A stretch of 61,382 bases of DNA. It comes from Allobosea sp. Its GTDB lineage: Bacteria > Pseudomonadota > Alphaproteobacteria > Rhizobiales > Beijerinckiaceae. The notes below the pieces were generated by a model that did no database searches, was not told where the DNA came from, and was given only the letters and a program-made list of their open reading frames with translations. The translations under genes and the position numbers were made by a program. This document shows, one piece after another, positions 8,349 through 17,975 of this stretch. Location: assembly GCF_030695125.1 (NCBI RefSeq), contig NZ_JAUYTP010000075.1, positions 1-61,382 on the forward strand, in the 5' to 3' direction. Position 1 is the stretch's first letter. Every line of letters starts with the position of its first letter.

Positions 8349-8933
8349 CTATCGCCGCGCGCGAATAGAGACCCCGATCGAGCGAAGCGCGTAAAGAAGA
8401 TCGGCCTGCCTGATCAGTTCGACCGCCGGCGAAGAGGTCAGTTTCTCGCTTACGGCCCGGTCATAAACCGCGACACAGTCGGCCGCGGTCAGACACGAGG
8501 CGTAAAGCAGCCCGTCGATAGCGAAGGGATCGTAGACGGCCTCGCTCAGCTCACGGCCCTCGCGATGCTCTTTTGCGCGCGCCGCGTCGGTGCTGACGCC
8601 GAGCCTCAGCAATCCGGTCGTTCGCAGATCGAGAACCGTGAGAGGAGCGGTCGCCGTGACCTCGGCGACCGCCCAATTCTCGATCTCGCCTTCATCCAGA
8701 ACGCGGTCGATCTCGCCTTCAAAACGATCCCACACGATCGTCTCGGCGATGGCCGTGGCGAGGTCTCTGGCAAGATACAGGAGCTTGAACGCCTGGCTCG
8801 GGCTCGAAAACCGGCTGTGCCCGAAACCCATGCCGAGCGGCTTCCTCATATGCGCAACAGGCATCACGCGCAGATAGGCACGCGGTTGAAACGCCAGCGC
8901 AAGATCACTGACTATCCTGGGATCGAGCTTCAC
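8349..8933 (-). CDS. RES-domain toxin
   Basis: A 194-residue RES-family toxin. RES proteins degrade NAD+ and starve the cell when released from their Xre partner. Family features visible are FGHSRFSSPSQAFKLLYLA with the Arg, ARDLATAIAETIVWDRF with the Glu, and the conserved Ser in LLYASCLTAADCVAVYD. The start is GTG, three bases after the antitoxin stop, so expression is coupled. The DLRTTGLLRLGVSTDAARA middle block is also typical. The length is normal. With the next gene it forms a complete RES-Xre module. Confidence 0.87.
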   Translation of the reverse strand: MKLDPRIVSDLALAFQPRAYLRVMPVAHMRKPLGMGFGHSRFSSPSQAFKLLYLARDLATAIAETIVWDRFEGEIDRVLDEGEIENWAVAEVTATAPLTVLDLRTTGLLRLGVSTDAARAKEHREGRELSEAVYDPFAIDGLLYASCLTAADCVAVYDRAVSEKLTSSPAVELIRQADLLYALRSIGVSIRARR

Positions 8934-8936
8934 GTC

Positions 8937-9653
8937 TCAGCCAAAATCACGCGACGCCGCTTCCAGCACCTCCTCAACGCGGCCGTTCTTGAGCGCATCG
9001 AGCGGCGCTTCGCCAAGGCTCGGCTTGGTCTGGATGAGCCACTGCCAGGCGACACGCGGATGGGCGATGATCTTCGTCACCTGCGACATGCCCTCGACCG
9101 GCCGGCCGTCAACGAACTGGGCCAAAGGAAAGACATGCTTGCGCTCGCCCTTGAGCAGGCCGATCAATGCGCCACGCTTCTGCCATTCGTGCAAGGTCGA
9201 GCGCTTCGTGCCGAACATCTTTTCGATGTCGCCAGGGCCCGCAACCGGACCGGCCCAATCCTCGAGCCGAACCGTCGTCGCGAACTCGGCGAGACGGCGT
9301 CGGCCTTCGTCAAGATCAACCGCGCGCCCAAGGCCGGGGCCTTGGCTGACTTCGACGGGTTTTTCGACTGGAAGCTCGATCAGCTTGCGACCGGCTCCGG
9401 TTGCGAGGCCCTCCACGACGGCTTCGACGGCGCGGGCCAACTCGTTGTCGCTTCCGGCGACTCGCCGCTGTTGCTCGACGGATAGCCGCGACGCAGCGGC
9501 CGAGACAACCGCCACGACCTTGCCCGTGGCTTCGAGAGCTGTCTTGGACAGCCCCGGATTGTGACGCGCCAGAACTTTTAGGACATCGGCGAGGGCTGCC
9601 GGATCAACGGCAATCCTCCCTCCGGTTTGGACTCTTCGGACAGATACGACCAT
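8937..9653 (-). CDS. Xre/MbcA/ParS-type antitoxin of the RES toxin
   Basis: A 238-residue antitoxin. The C-terminal DUF2384/MbcA-ParS toxin-binding segment is visible (HPRVAWQWLIQTKPSLGEAP, then LDALKNGRVEEVLEAA), preceded by an HTH-like part (DIEKMFGTKRSTLHEWQKRG). The N-terminal 100 residues are more variable. The ATG at 9653 is chosen because GAAGGAAG lies just before it; the frame is open further, but that part overlaps the repeat operator. It should bind the three-copy repeat 35-60 bases upstream and repress the pair. Confidence 0.83.
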   Translation of the reverse strand: MVVSVRRVQTGGRIAVDPAALADVLKVLARHNPGLSKTALEATGKVVAVVSAAASRLSVEQQRRVAGSDNELARAVEAVVEGLATGAGRKLIELPVEKPVEVSQGPGLGRAVDLDEGRRRLAEFATTVRLEDWAGPVAGPGDIEKMFGTKRSTLHEWQKRGALIGLLKGERKHVFPLAQFVDGRPVEGMSQVTKIIAHPRVAWQWLIQTKPSLGEAPLDALKNGRVEEVLEAASRDFG

Positions 9654-9688
9654 GACGGCTTCCTTCACTGAGCCCGATAAATAGCCTT

Positions 9689-9713
9689 GATTGTCTTGAT
9701 TGTCCAGATTGTT
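9689..9713. promoter_or_regulatory. Three tandem heptamers upstream of the xre-res operon
   Basis: On the plus strand GATTGTC occurs at 9689-9695 and 9698-9704, and GATTGTT at 9707-9713, with an exact 9-base period. They lie 36-60 bases before the antitoxin start in a locally AT-rich stretch. Evenly spaced short repeats at this place are expected for an autoregulatory TA operator; binding itself is inferred. Confidence 0.6.
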
Positions 9714-9775
9714 CGGTCTGCAGAGCAAACGATGATGATCGCCCCCGCGTCGGATGGGTGGGATTGAAGCGCCCC

Positions 9776-12700
9776 TCAGGCAGCCGCCGTCTTCAACGCA
9801 CCTGGCCCGTCGAAATCAATCGCCAGCGCCTTCTCGATCTCGACCAGTTGCCGGCGCTTCTCAGCCAACTCCGTCCCGAAGGCGAACTCCCCGCCCTCGC
9901 GCGACCGATACGACGCAAGCCGGCTCTGGGCCTTAGCGAGACGCTGACGATACCGCTCCCGCTCGCCGTCGAAATCCCCGAGCGCATGTTCGAGCCGCGA
10001 CACCGCGCCGAGCGGCGTCACGGTGACCGGCAGATCGATCTCGTGCTCATGGCCCGTGCGCAGCAGCATCGTCTCAAAGCGATAGCCGTCGCGCCCGCCG
10101 CGCTTGCCGCTGAACTCCAGCTCGAACCCGCCGATCGTGGCGATCACCACCTCCCCCTCATGGCGCATCTGCACGAGGGTCAGGATTTCCTTCAGGATGG
10201 CGCGACCGGCGTCCTTGCGCTCGCTATAGGATGCACCCATCACGACCATAGTGAATGCGTCGCCAGCCGTCGGCGCGAGACGCTCAATGTCGCGTCCTAT
10301 CTCGCCGATTCGACGGGTCGAAACCGCGATATCCCGCTCTGCATCGCGAAGCTGCCGGCGCACGGCGAACTGATCGTCCTGATGGGCGGCGCGCAGGCGC
10401 TCCAGCCGAGCGATCTCAGCCTCCAGCCCAGCCTTCTGCATCAGCCGCTGATCGCCCGATGCGATCGCTTTGGCCATGGCGAACTGGCTGGCCTGCCCCT
10501 CGCCCATATCCTCAAGCCGGCGGATCGAGGTATCGCCGGAAAGCGCCGCGGCGATGAAGCGGGCTTTTCGCTCGTTGTTCTGCCACATGGTGGCGTCGAG
10601 CGAACCTTGCGTGGCGTAGGCGAAGATATCGACCTCATCATGCTGGTTGCCCTGCCGGACGATCCGGCCTTCCCGCTGCTCGATTTGCGAGGGCAGCCAC
10701 GGCACATCGAGATGGTGCAGCGCTTTCAGCCGGAGCTGCGCGTTGACGCCGGTCCCCATGGTCTCGGACGAGCCGATCAGGAAACGCACCCTGCCGGCGC
10801 GGACATCGCCGAACAGCCGCTGTTTCGCCTCCGACTTCTTGAAGTCCTGCATAAAGGCGATCTCGGCAGCGGGCACACCGTGCCGGACAAGCTCGTCGCG
10901 GATCCAGCGATAGGCCGAAAAGCCTCGGGCTTTCTCGACACTGATCGTGCCGAGATCGGAGAAGATCATCTGCGCCGCGCCGCCCAACTCATAGGGCTTG
11001 CCATCGGGTCGGACGTAAGCCGCGTCAGCAGTCTCCCGCCAGATGCGTAGCGCGTTCCCGATCAGGAGGTTGAGCTTGTTCTCCGCCTCGTTGTCATTGT
11101 CGGGATCAACCAGCCGCAGATCAATCGCGGCATGGCGGCCGTCGGTGATGACCGAGAGCAGGATGTCGTCGCCCGGCTCCGGCGGCCGGTCGCGCATCTC
11201 GATCGCCTTGATGCGCTCGTCAAGCAAGCGCTGGTAGGATTTGAAGGCCGATGTCGGTTTGGCGGTCAGAATCTGACGGCGGCCGGTCGAGATCGCCGGC
11301 ACCTTCACATAGCGCCGCAAATCGTCGGGGAGCACGACATCCGCGAAGGATCGGAACATGGCGATCAGTTCGGGCACATTGACGAAGCTGGCGAACCGCG
11401 AGACCGGCTTGTATTTGCCCGATGGCTGCAGCTCGAGTTCGGTCGTGGTGTCGCCAAAAGTCGAGGCCCAGGCGTCGAACTCGTGCAGTCCGCGCTGCCG
11501 AAGCGCGGCATGGTCCATCAGGCGCTGGACCGAGAACATTTCGCCGAGCGTATTGGTGATCGGCGTCCCCGACGCCAGCACGAGCGCCCTGCCCTGGTTC
11601 TTCGTCTCAACGAAGCGTGACTTAACATAGAGGTCCCAAGCGCGCTGCGAGCCGTTGGAATCGACGCCTTTCAGCGTCGACATGTTGGTGGCGAAGGAGA
11701 GCTTCCGGAACTCCTGCGCCTCGTCGACGATAATCTGGTCGATGCCGAGCTCGGAGATGGTCAGGAGATCGTCCTTGCGGGTCGCGAGCGCCTCCAGCCG
11801 CTCCTTCAATCCTTCCTTCAGGCGCTCGAGACGCTTGCGCGAGACGCGGTCGTCGCTCTCAACCTTGGTCAGCAGGTTTTCATAAAGTTCGAGTTCGTCC
11901 TGGATCATCTGCTGCTCGAACGCCGACGGCACGTCGATGAAACGGAACGCCGAATGCGTGATGATGATTGCGTCCCAAGCCGCGGTCGCTGCGCGCGCCA
12001 GGAAGCGGTGGCGCTTCTCCTTGGTAAAGTTGCTCTCGTCGGCGACGAGAATGCGAGCATTGGGATAGAGCGCCAGGAATTCACGCGCGACCTGCGTCAG
12101 GCAATGGCCCGGCACGACCAGCATCGCCTTGGCGATCAGGCCGAGCCGGCGCTGCTCCATCACGGCAGCCGCGAACGTCATGGTTTTTCCGGCGCCGACA
12201 GCATGGGCGAGATAGGTCGAGCCGGCCGCGACGATCCGCCAAATGCCGCGCTTCTGGTGCGGGTAGAGGGTGAAGGCGCCGCTCGCGCCGGGCAGGTTCA
12301 GATGCGAGCCATCGAAGGCGCGCGGCGCGATGTTGTTGAAGCGATCATTGTAGACCCGCGCCAGCCGATCGGTTCGGTCGGGATCGGACCAGACCCAAGC
12401 CTGGAAGGCGGTCTTGATTTTGTGGAGCTTCTCCTTGGCGGCTTCGGTATCGACGACGTTGAGCACCCGCCGCTCGCGGCCGTCCTGTTCAACGGTGTCG
12501 AAGATCTGCGGGATGCGGCTGTTCAGGGCGTCGGTGAGCAGCTCGCCGGCATGACGACGGCCCGTGCCCCAGTCGGAGGTTCCCGCCGCCAGCCAGCCGA
12601 GCTGACGTGCATCGACCGTCCATGACGCCAGCTCCGGCATGTGGCGGATCGTGATCTCGGCGCCCATCGTCTCCTTGACGAAGCCGACGACATCGGCCGC

Positions 12701-14878
12701 CGGAATCCACGGCGCGCCGAGACGCGCGGTGATGTCGGAGGGACCGAGGTCGGCAGGCTGGACGGCAACGAGGGCACGGACATTGCGCTCGACGACAGTG
12801 TCGAGTTCGGCTGCGGCCTCGGCCGCCTTCAGCTTGTCGCGCACCGGCCCCGACAGATAGGCGTCCGCCATCTGCCAGGCGCCGTCGGCCGGATTCTGGA
12901 AGATCGCGTCGCCGAGCTCGACGACGACATCCGCGACATCCCGATGCAGCAGCTCGGCGATGTGCTCGAGATCAACGCGGCCGCGCTCGTTCAGGACGAC
13001 AGCAAGCGCGTCCGTGGCGCAGGTGATGACGGGCGCGGCAGGCGGCGCAATGACGCGCTCGCTGAACAGCGGTCCCGGTTTGGCGGTGTCGGTGTCGAGG
13101 TCATAATCCTCAATCGAGGCGACGAGCCAGCAATCGGGATCGTCGAGGAAGGGCTGCAGGTTTGGCCGGCGATGGGTCTCGCGGACCTCGCCGGTTGTCT
13201 CATCCTCCGAGATCGAGACGGTCGTGTGGTTGATCGGCCCGAACTCGCGCAAAAAGCCCGACCAGGCGATGCGCAAGCGAATCTGTGCATCCTTCCAAGG
13301 CCGATCCTGCTCCTGGGCGGTCAAGACCTCGCGCACGGCGTCGCGGATCGGGATCAGTTTTTGGATGATCCGGACGTGCTTTTCCGGGACGCCTTCGGCG
13401 CTTCGAGCCTTTCGAACTCTTACTGCAACCGGCTCGCTGTCGATGAGCTGCATCAGCTCGCGGCGCGTATCGACGAAGTAGCTGCCCTCGCGGAGCCGCG
13501 TCTCCTGCGGCAGCGCAGCATTTGCGTCGGACGAAACGTCGTCGTCGAGGTCGACCACTTCCGGCTCACCGTCATAGAGACCTTCTGGAAGACGACGGAT
13601 AGTGGCGTCCAACGCGGAATCGAGCGCGACGTCGGCCTGGGGCAGACAGGCATAGGCTTCGCCGAACGGGCCCGATGCGAGGGCATGCGTGCCGAGCACG
13701 AGGCCCGGGTTGCGCACGAACCAGCGATTGACGCGGATCGCGCCTTCGTCGGCTGTTACAGGCTGAACCTCCTCCAGATCGAGCCAGTCAGGGTCGCCAC
13801 GCAGATCACCCGGCTTTCGCTTGCGGAAGAAAAGGATGTCGATGCCGACATCCGTCCCGGCGTCGGCGCGGAAGCTGCCTTGCGGCATCCGAATGGCGGC
13901 GATCAGATCGGCTGAACTGGCGATGTGCTCGCGCGCCGTGACGTCGGCCTTGTCCAGAGTGCCATGCGAGGTGACGAAGGCTGCAAGCCCACCGGGCTTC
14001 AACAGATCGATCGAGCGCGCGATGAAGTAGTCGTGCAGCCGCAAGCCCATCGAGCGATAGGCGCGGTTGGAGCGGACCGTGCGATCGGAGAACGGCGGAT
14101 TGCCGATGGCGAGATCGAAATTCGCCGGCAGCTCGGTGCGCGCAAAATCACCGGCGAGGATGCGCGCGCGGGGCTGCAGCAACCGGGCAATGCGCGCCGT
14201 CGTCGGATCGAGTTCCACGCCGGTGACATGCACATGATCCCGAAATGCTTCCGGCATGAGCGCCGGAAACAGCCCTGTGCCGATGCCGGGTTCGAGCACG
14301 CGGCCGCCGCGCCAGCCGAGCCGCTGCAGGCCGGCCCAGATCGCCCGTACGATGAACTCCGGCGTGAAATGGGCGTACTGCGTGCAGCGCGCCAGCGAGG
14401 CGTAGTCGGCGTCGCTGACCGCATCCTGCAGCGCGCCGCCGATCATCTCCCAGCCTTTCCGGAACGCCGGCTCGTCTGGCCGTCGGAAGACGCCATTGGC
14501 AAGGTCGGATGCACCGAACCCGGTGAAGCGGATCAACCTGCGCTGCTCGTCTGGCGTCGCTGGTCGCTCTTCGGCTTCGATCTGCGCGGCGAGCCGGATC
14601 GCCGCAATGCTATCGCGAGCCCGGTCCTTCCAGCTTGCGGCGAGGCCACGATCGCCATCGAGGAGGAAATTGACGCCCCGCTGGATCGCAGGCGATGGCG
14701 CGAGCGGGACGATCCGTTGCGCCGGCGACGGCGGCATCGGTTCGGGATCATCGTCGTCATTGACCGGACCGCCGCCGGCGAAGTCCGTGACGCCGAGGCT
14801 GAAGGGCGACGAGAGCGCAGTGTCGTGGAAAAGGTCGATGGTGAAAGGATCGAGATTGAGGCGGTGGTCATGCGCCAT
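9776..14878 (-). CDS. Giant N6-adenine methylase / SNF2-like helicase fusion
   Basis: A 1700-residue protein. Residues about 180-340 form an adenine-specific methyltransferase-like domain, with SAM motif EPGIGTGLFPAL and catalytic-type NPPF (LAIGNPPFSDRT). Residues about 870-1500 form a superfamily 2 helicase: Walker A VGAGKTMTF, DEAQ box IIVDEAQEFRKL, motif III-like LASGTPITNTLGEMFS, and the C-terminal QREGRIVRQGNQHDEVDIF. The C-terminus (about 1530-1700) is coiled coil. Such proteins are hallmark leading-region genes of alphaproteobacterial plasmids and ICEs and are thought to protect or modify transferred DNA. AGGAG precedes the ATG. It is the largest gene in the window. Confidence 0.88.
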   Translation of the reverse strand: MAHDHRLNLDPFTIDLFHDTALSSPFSLGVTDFAGGGPVNDDDDPEPMPPSPAQRIVPLAPSPAIQRGVNFLLDGDRGLAASWKDRARDSIAAIRLAAQIEAEERPATPDEQRRLIRFTGFGASDLANGVFRRPDEPAFRKGWEMIGGALQDAVSDADYASLARCTQYAHFTPEFIVRAIWAGLQRLGWRGGRVLEPGIGTGLFPALMPEAFRDHVHVTGVELDPTTARIARLLQPRARILAGDFARTELPANFDLAIGNPPFSDRTVRSNRAYRSMGLRLHDYFIARSIDLLKPGGLAAFVTSHGTLDKADVTAREHIASSADLIAAIRMPQGSFRADAGTDVGIDILFFRKRKPGDLRGDPDWLDLEEVQPVTADEGAIRVNRWFVRNPGLVLGTHALASGPFGEAYACLPQADVALDSALDATIRRLPEGLYDGEPEVVDLDDDVSSDANAALPQETRLREGSYFVDTRRELMQLIDSEPVAVRVRKARSAEGVPEKHVRIIQKLIPIRDAVREVLTAQEQDRPWKDAQIRLRIAWSGFLREFGPINHTTVSISEDETTGEVRETHRRPNLQPFLDDPDCWLVASIEDYDLDTDTAKPGPLFSERVIAPPAAPVITCATDALAVVLNERGRVDLEHIAELLHRDVADVVVELGDAIFQNPADGAWQMADAYLSGPVRDKLKAAEAAAELDTVVERNVRALVAVQPADLGPSDITARLGAPWIPAADVVGFVKETMGAEITIRHMPELASWTVDARQLGWLAAGTSDWGTGRRHAGELLTDALNSRIPQIFDTVEQDGRERRVLNVVDTEAAKEKLHKIKTAFQAWVWSDPDRTDRLARVYNDRFNNIAPRAFDGSHLNLPGASGAFTLYPHQKRGIWRIVAAGSTYLAHAVGAGKTMTFAAAVMEQRRLGLIAKAMLVVPGHCLTQVAREFLALYPNARILVADESNFTKEKRHRFLARAATAAWDAIIITHSAFRFIDVPSAFEQQMIQDELELYENLLTKVESDDRVSRKRLERLKEGLKERLEALATRKDDLLTISELGIDQIIVDEAQEFRKLSFATNMSTLKGVDSNGSQRAWDLYVKSRFVETKNQGRALVLASGTPITNTLGEMFSVQRLMDHAALRQRGLHEFDAWASTFGDTTTELELQPSGKYKPVSRFASFVNVPELIAMFRSFADVVLPDDLRRYVKVPAISTGRRQILTAKPTSAFKSYQRLLDERIKAIEMRDRPPEPGDDILLSVITDGRHAAIDLRLVDPDNDNEAENKLNLLIGNALRIWRETADAAYVRPDGKPYELGGAAQMIFSDLGTISVEKARGFSAYRWIRDELVRHGVPAAEIAFMQDFKKSEAKQRLFGDVRAGRVRFLIGSSETMGTGVNAQLRLKALHHLDVPWLPSQIEQREGRIVRQGNQHDEVDIFAYATQGSLDATMWQNNERKARFIAAALSGDTSIRRLEDMGEGQASQFAMAKAIASGDQRLMQKAGLEAEIARLERLRAAHQDDQFAVRRQLRDAERDIAVSTRRIGEIGRDIERLAPTAGDAFTMVVMGASYSERKDAGRAILKEILTLVQMRHEGEVVIATIGGFELEFSGKRGGRDGYRFETMLLRTGHEHEIDLPVTVTPLGAVSRLEHALGDFDGERERYRQRLAKAQSRLASYRSREGGEFAFGTELAEKRRQLVEIEKALAIDFDGPGALKTAAA

Positions 14879-14992
14879 GGCGGAGGTCTCCTGGGTTCGA
14901 GGCGCGCGCCATCGCTCCCGCCGGATCGGATCCGACGGAAGTTGCGAAGGTCGCGGGACGATGGATTTGTGGCGGGTGGGCAGTCCGGCGGT

Positions 14993-15388
14993 TCAGCGCC
15001 GGACCAGGGCTAGCGAGATAGCGCTGTCGGTCATCGCGATCGTGAGATGCGTCGCCGTTGGCGCGGCCACGATCAGCTTCACGAGGTCTGCTGCATCGAG
15101 AAACTCGACGCCGTCATCGCCGCCAAAGTGCTGGCGCTTGTAGTGCCAGGAGTTGGGATTGGTCTTGGGATCACACTCCTGGGCGTAGAACACGAGCGGA
15201 CGCTGATCCTTGGCGAGCTCGCCGTTGGACATAATGTAGACGCCCTCATCGCCGACCAGCCAGAGACCGGGCCGCTCGTTCTTGCCGGAGGTGAGGCCAT
15301 GCGGATTGCGAAAGCCGCCATTGAGAACGGCGTCGATTCGTCCGCGCGTGATGACGGCGCGGACATCCGTGACGGAGAAGCTGAACAT
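14993..15388 (-). CDS. DUF3085 family protein
   Basis: A 131-residue protein. The WLVGDEGVYIMSNGELAKD segment and LVFYAQECDPKTNPNSWHYK are typical of DUF3085, a family of unknown function found on alphaproteobacterial mobile elements beside DUF1419 genes, as here. GGGAGG stands directly before the ATG. There is no signal peptide or membrane helix, and it is probably a cytoplasmic accessory protein. It is transcribed in the same direction as the methylase-helicase and DUF1419 genes and is probably in one operon with them. Confidence 0.8.
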   Translation of the reverse strand: MFSFSVTDVRAVITRGRIDAVLNGGFRNPHGLTSGKNERPGLWLVGDEGVYIMSNGELAKDQRPLVFYAQECDPKTNPNSWHYKRQHFGGDDGVEFLDAADLVKLIVAAPTATHLTIAMTDSAISLALVRR

Positions 15389-15400
15389 CGTCGCCTCCCA

Positions 15401-16003
15401 TCACGCCGCGACCGCGTCGGGCAGGTAGCGCAGATGCACGGGCAGCTTTTCGCTGACCTCCGCATCCGTCAGGCCATCGAGGAGCCTCAAACTGGTTCCC
15501 TGCCGGCTGCCATAGACGGTGACGGTGCGCTTCCCCCGGTCGAGCACGGGCCAGCGCTCGCCGGCATAGCCGCGATAGTCGTCATGGGTGCTCGACCAGA
15601 TGTGCTCCAGGCGCTCCTGCCGCGTCATCGCCCGAACCGGGCGGGTCTCGCGCTCGATGATCGCCTCGCGCATACGCCTGCCGGAATCGATGTCGGCGAG
15701 ATCGCAGTAGCTGTGGAAGTACCGGGCCCGGCCGTCGATCCACAAGGTGAAGAAGACGCTGGTGATCGAACCGGTCAAGAACTCGCGCAGCGCGAACATG
15801 TCGACGCGCAGGATCAAAGGCGGCAGGACCTCGAACATGTAATCGTGCTCGGCCTGCCCGATCTCGAACCACTCTCCCGCATAGAGCGAGCGGCCATCAT
15901 CAGGTCTACGGTCGGGCCGCTGGGCATGACGGTCGAACAGCCGAAACATTTGCCGCCGGTCGGCGACGCCCTGGAACACTTTGCATATGGGGAAGACGGT
16001 CAT
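15401..16003 (-). CDS. DUF1419 family protein
   Basis: A 200-residue protein of DUF1419, another mobile-element family without a known activity. The recognisable core is YAGEWFEIGQAEHDYMFEVL, then LPPLILRVDMFALREFLTGS, then FFTLWIDGRARYFHSYCDLA. AGGAG precedes the ATG. Thirteen bases separate it from the DUF3085 gene, and the two families travel together, so they are probably co-transcribed. The protein is soluble, with no obvious catalytic motif. Confidence 0.8.
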   Translation of the reverse strand: MTVFPICKVFQGVADRRQMFRLFDRHAQRPDRRPDDGRSLYAGEWFEIGQAEHDYMFEVLPPLILRVDMFALREFLTGSITSVFFTLWIDGRARYFHSYCDLADIDSGRRMREAIIERETRPVRAMTRQERLEHIWSSTHDDYRGYAGERWPVLDRGKRTVTVYGSRQGTSLRLLDGLTDAEVSEKLPVHLRYLPDAVAA

Positions 16004-16143
16004 GGGCTGCTCCTGTGGTCTCGTCAGACCGGAGCGCGGCTCATCCTCGCGACATCGCCATCATCTTCGGCTCTTCCTGACCCCTCCCCCGCGGCCGCCG
16101 TCCCGTTCTGTCGGGTCAAGGGCCGGCGCAGCCGGGCGAAGCG

Positions 16144-17103
16144 TCACCCTTGATGCGGCCGGCGGGCATGCGGCAGGCCTCCTCTCCTTTCTCGTCTTTC
16201 CAATTCCTCCCTCGCATTCTCCTTCAGAGCGTCGTTCCAGTCATCGCCGGGTGGCCTCAGCCGAAACCAGTCGCAGCCGGCGGTCTCGGCGATCTCACGC
16301 AACCGCCCGGCATATACCTCACCTTGGCTGTTGGCGTCCGTCGCCGCGACGAGCTGGGCGCCAGGACGCGCGGCGAGCGATCGCACCGCCGCATCTGTCG
16401 CAGGCGACCAGCCGCCGCCGGTGCTGAGATAGAGGCTGCCATCCCGCAGCCCCTCAAGCGCCGCGAGGCTCATCGCGTCGATTGCCGCCTCGGTGACGCA
16501 AAATCTTAGCGCTTCGGACGCGCCGATCCGGAACAGCACCTTCGCACCGCCGGTCGAGAAACCGCGCCATGCAGGGCCGCGCTCCTCCCAGCCGGAGACA
16601 ATGCCGCCGCTGTCGGCATGGGCGGCCCATAGGCTGCCATGTGGGCCTTCCCGCAGCCGGTCCTGACGGATCGCGGCGCGCAGCACGCTTTCGGGGAGAT
16701 GGCGTTCGTGACGCAGGTAGCGCCAGGTGGCAGAGCCGGGCCGAAGGGCTGGCCTAGCCCGCCAGCGTTCGGCAAGAGGAACAATGGGCTTTTGCGGGCT
16801 TGGTCTTTGCCACTCAGGTTCGGCCGGTCGAAAGCCGACCAGCTCGGCCGCGCGCGCAAGTGCCTCCGTGAAGGCAACGCCGTCCAGATGCTGGATGAGC
16901 GAGAGCACGTCGCCCTTGGCGTCCGACAGCGGGTCGAACCAGCCCCTGCCCTCGTGGATCACGATGACGATGTCGCTGCCGCGCCGATGCTTGACGGCAC
17001 GGCCCGTGCTCTCCCTCAGATCGATGGCGAAGCCGGCTTTCTCCAGCACCGCCGCGCACAGCACGCGCCCCTTCAGTTCCTCGAGTTCTCGTTGCTCCAT
17101 CAT
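16144..17103 (-). CDS. Toprim / DUF3991 domain protein (primase-like)
   Basis: A 319-residue protein. It has an N-terminal helical, zinc-ribbon-less primase-like segment (residues 1-100), DUF3991 (about 105-185: WRYLRHERHLPESVLRAAIR, FSTGGAKVLFRIG) and a C-terminal toprim domain with the Glu motif (CVTEAAIDAMSLAALEG) and an acidic DxN motif (LVAATDANSQGEVYAG). Such proteins are linked to plasmid DNA replication or conversion of transferred single strands. The N-terminus contains DIVIVIHEGRGWFDPLSDAK. The ATG-ATG start lies after a long C-run region at about 17169. It may serve with the methylase-helicase at establishment. Confidence 0.83.
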   Translation of the reverse strand: MMEQRELEELKGRVLCAAVLEKAGFAIDLRESTGRAVKHRRGSDIVIVIHEGRGWFDPLSDAKGDVLSLIQHLDGVAFTEALARAAELVGFRPAEPEWQRPSPQKPIVPLAERWRARPALRPGSATWRYLRHERHLPESVLRAAIRQDRLREGPHGSLWAAHADSGGIVSGWEERGPAWRGFSTGGAKVLFRIGASEALRFCVTEAAIDAMSLAALEGLRDGSLYLSTGGGWSPATDAAVRSLAARPGAQLVAATDANSQGEVYAGRLREIAETAGCDWFRLRPPGDDWNDALKENAREELERRERRGGLPHARRPHQG

Positions 17104-17296
17104 CTTTTCCGGCGCCTTCCGTCCGGCCTCTCTCTTTCATCCACCATTCCGCCCATCTCGCGGCACCACCCCCCCCCGCCGCGAAGAGCGGCGCGTGCAA
17201 GGGCGCGGATCGACGGTCGACGGGAAGTTGAGATCAATCGTTCGCGGCGCAGCCTCCCTTGCGGGCGACTGCTCGCCAGCGGCACTAAGTGCCGGC

Positions 17297-17482
17297 TCAG
17301 TGAGCCGGCCGGCGATCATGGGGGTCGAATTCGTGAATGACGTGGAGCTCGTCATCGGCGTCGATCTCGTCGCTCGGTAGCACTCCATAAGCGCCATCGA
17401 TCTGGAAAACCGTGACCGCGACCATCAGCATGCGGGCGAGTGCGAAGGCGTGGCTCTGGGCAAGGACAAGATCGTTCGACAT
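17297..17482 (-). CDS. Small acidic hypothetical protein
   Basis: A 61-residue protein that begins MSNDLVLAQSHAFALARMLM and ends in an Asp/His-rich tail (DELHVIHEFDPHDRRPAH). A short hydrophobic-to-amphipathic N-terminal half precedes the acidic tail. GGAG lies 9 bases before the ATG, and the N-terminus carries no shadow signs, so I think it is real. I do not recognise the family. It is upstream of the toprim gene on the same strand. Confidence 0.55.
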   Translation of the reverse strand: MSNDLVLAQSHAFALARMLMVAVTVFQIDGAYGVLPSDEIDADDELHVIHEFDPHDRRPAH

Positions 17483-17784
17483 CGTGAGGCTCCATCCGGG
17501 AGCGGGGCAATTCCCGCTCGATGGCTCCTCGAAGGGCTGGTTCCGGTCGCGATCACCGCGAAGGCGAAGCCGCAGCGGCGGCACGCTCGCGTAGCCGACC
17601 CCTTGCGGGTTGATCGTGGAAGATCCGGAACCGGACCAGGACGCCATCGCAAAAGAGCGGGATTTGCGCTGCTCTCGGTGGACCGCCCGTTCGAATGAAC
17701 CGCTGGACCGGCCAGCTTTCTGCCTCGGGCATTTTAAGCCGGATCAGACGCTTTCAAATTCCGGATTGGACGCTGAACCGCGCC

Positions 17785-17975
17785 GGTCTCGTCCTGAGGA
17801 TCGAAGTGAAAGCGTCGTCGAGCGTGCAGGCGTCGGATTTTCGCGGTTTGCGGCGATTGAGGGCCGTGTTGGATCGCGTTTTGCACGAGGGGTCGTGCTC
17901 TACGATAGAAAGCATGTGCTGCCTTTCGGGGAGAAACTCAGCGCGGCACCGATATCGGTACTTTGGGCAGAGTGA
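17785..17975 (+). pseudogene. Frameshifted C-terminal remnant of a DUF4143-type ATPase
   Basis: Two plus-strand frames carry the tail of the AAA-type DUF4143 family. The first reads IEVKASSSVQASDFRGLRRLR; the second continues FARGVVLYDRKHVLPFGEKL and SAAPISVLWAE before the stop at 17973-17975. In intact members these follow one another without a break, so the shift lies near 17865-17880. The ATPase core is absent. This is debris of a lost gene. The surrounding bases 17483-17784 and 17976-18091 hold nothing else that I can support. Confidence 0.6.

Noticed and set aside
12641..13915. Long plus-strand open frame opposite the methylase-helicase gene
   Set aside because: It is a GC-driven antisense shadow with no family-like sequence; the minus frame has all helicase and methylase motifs.
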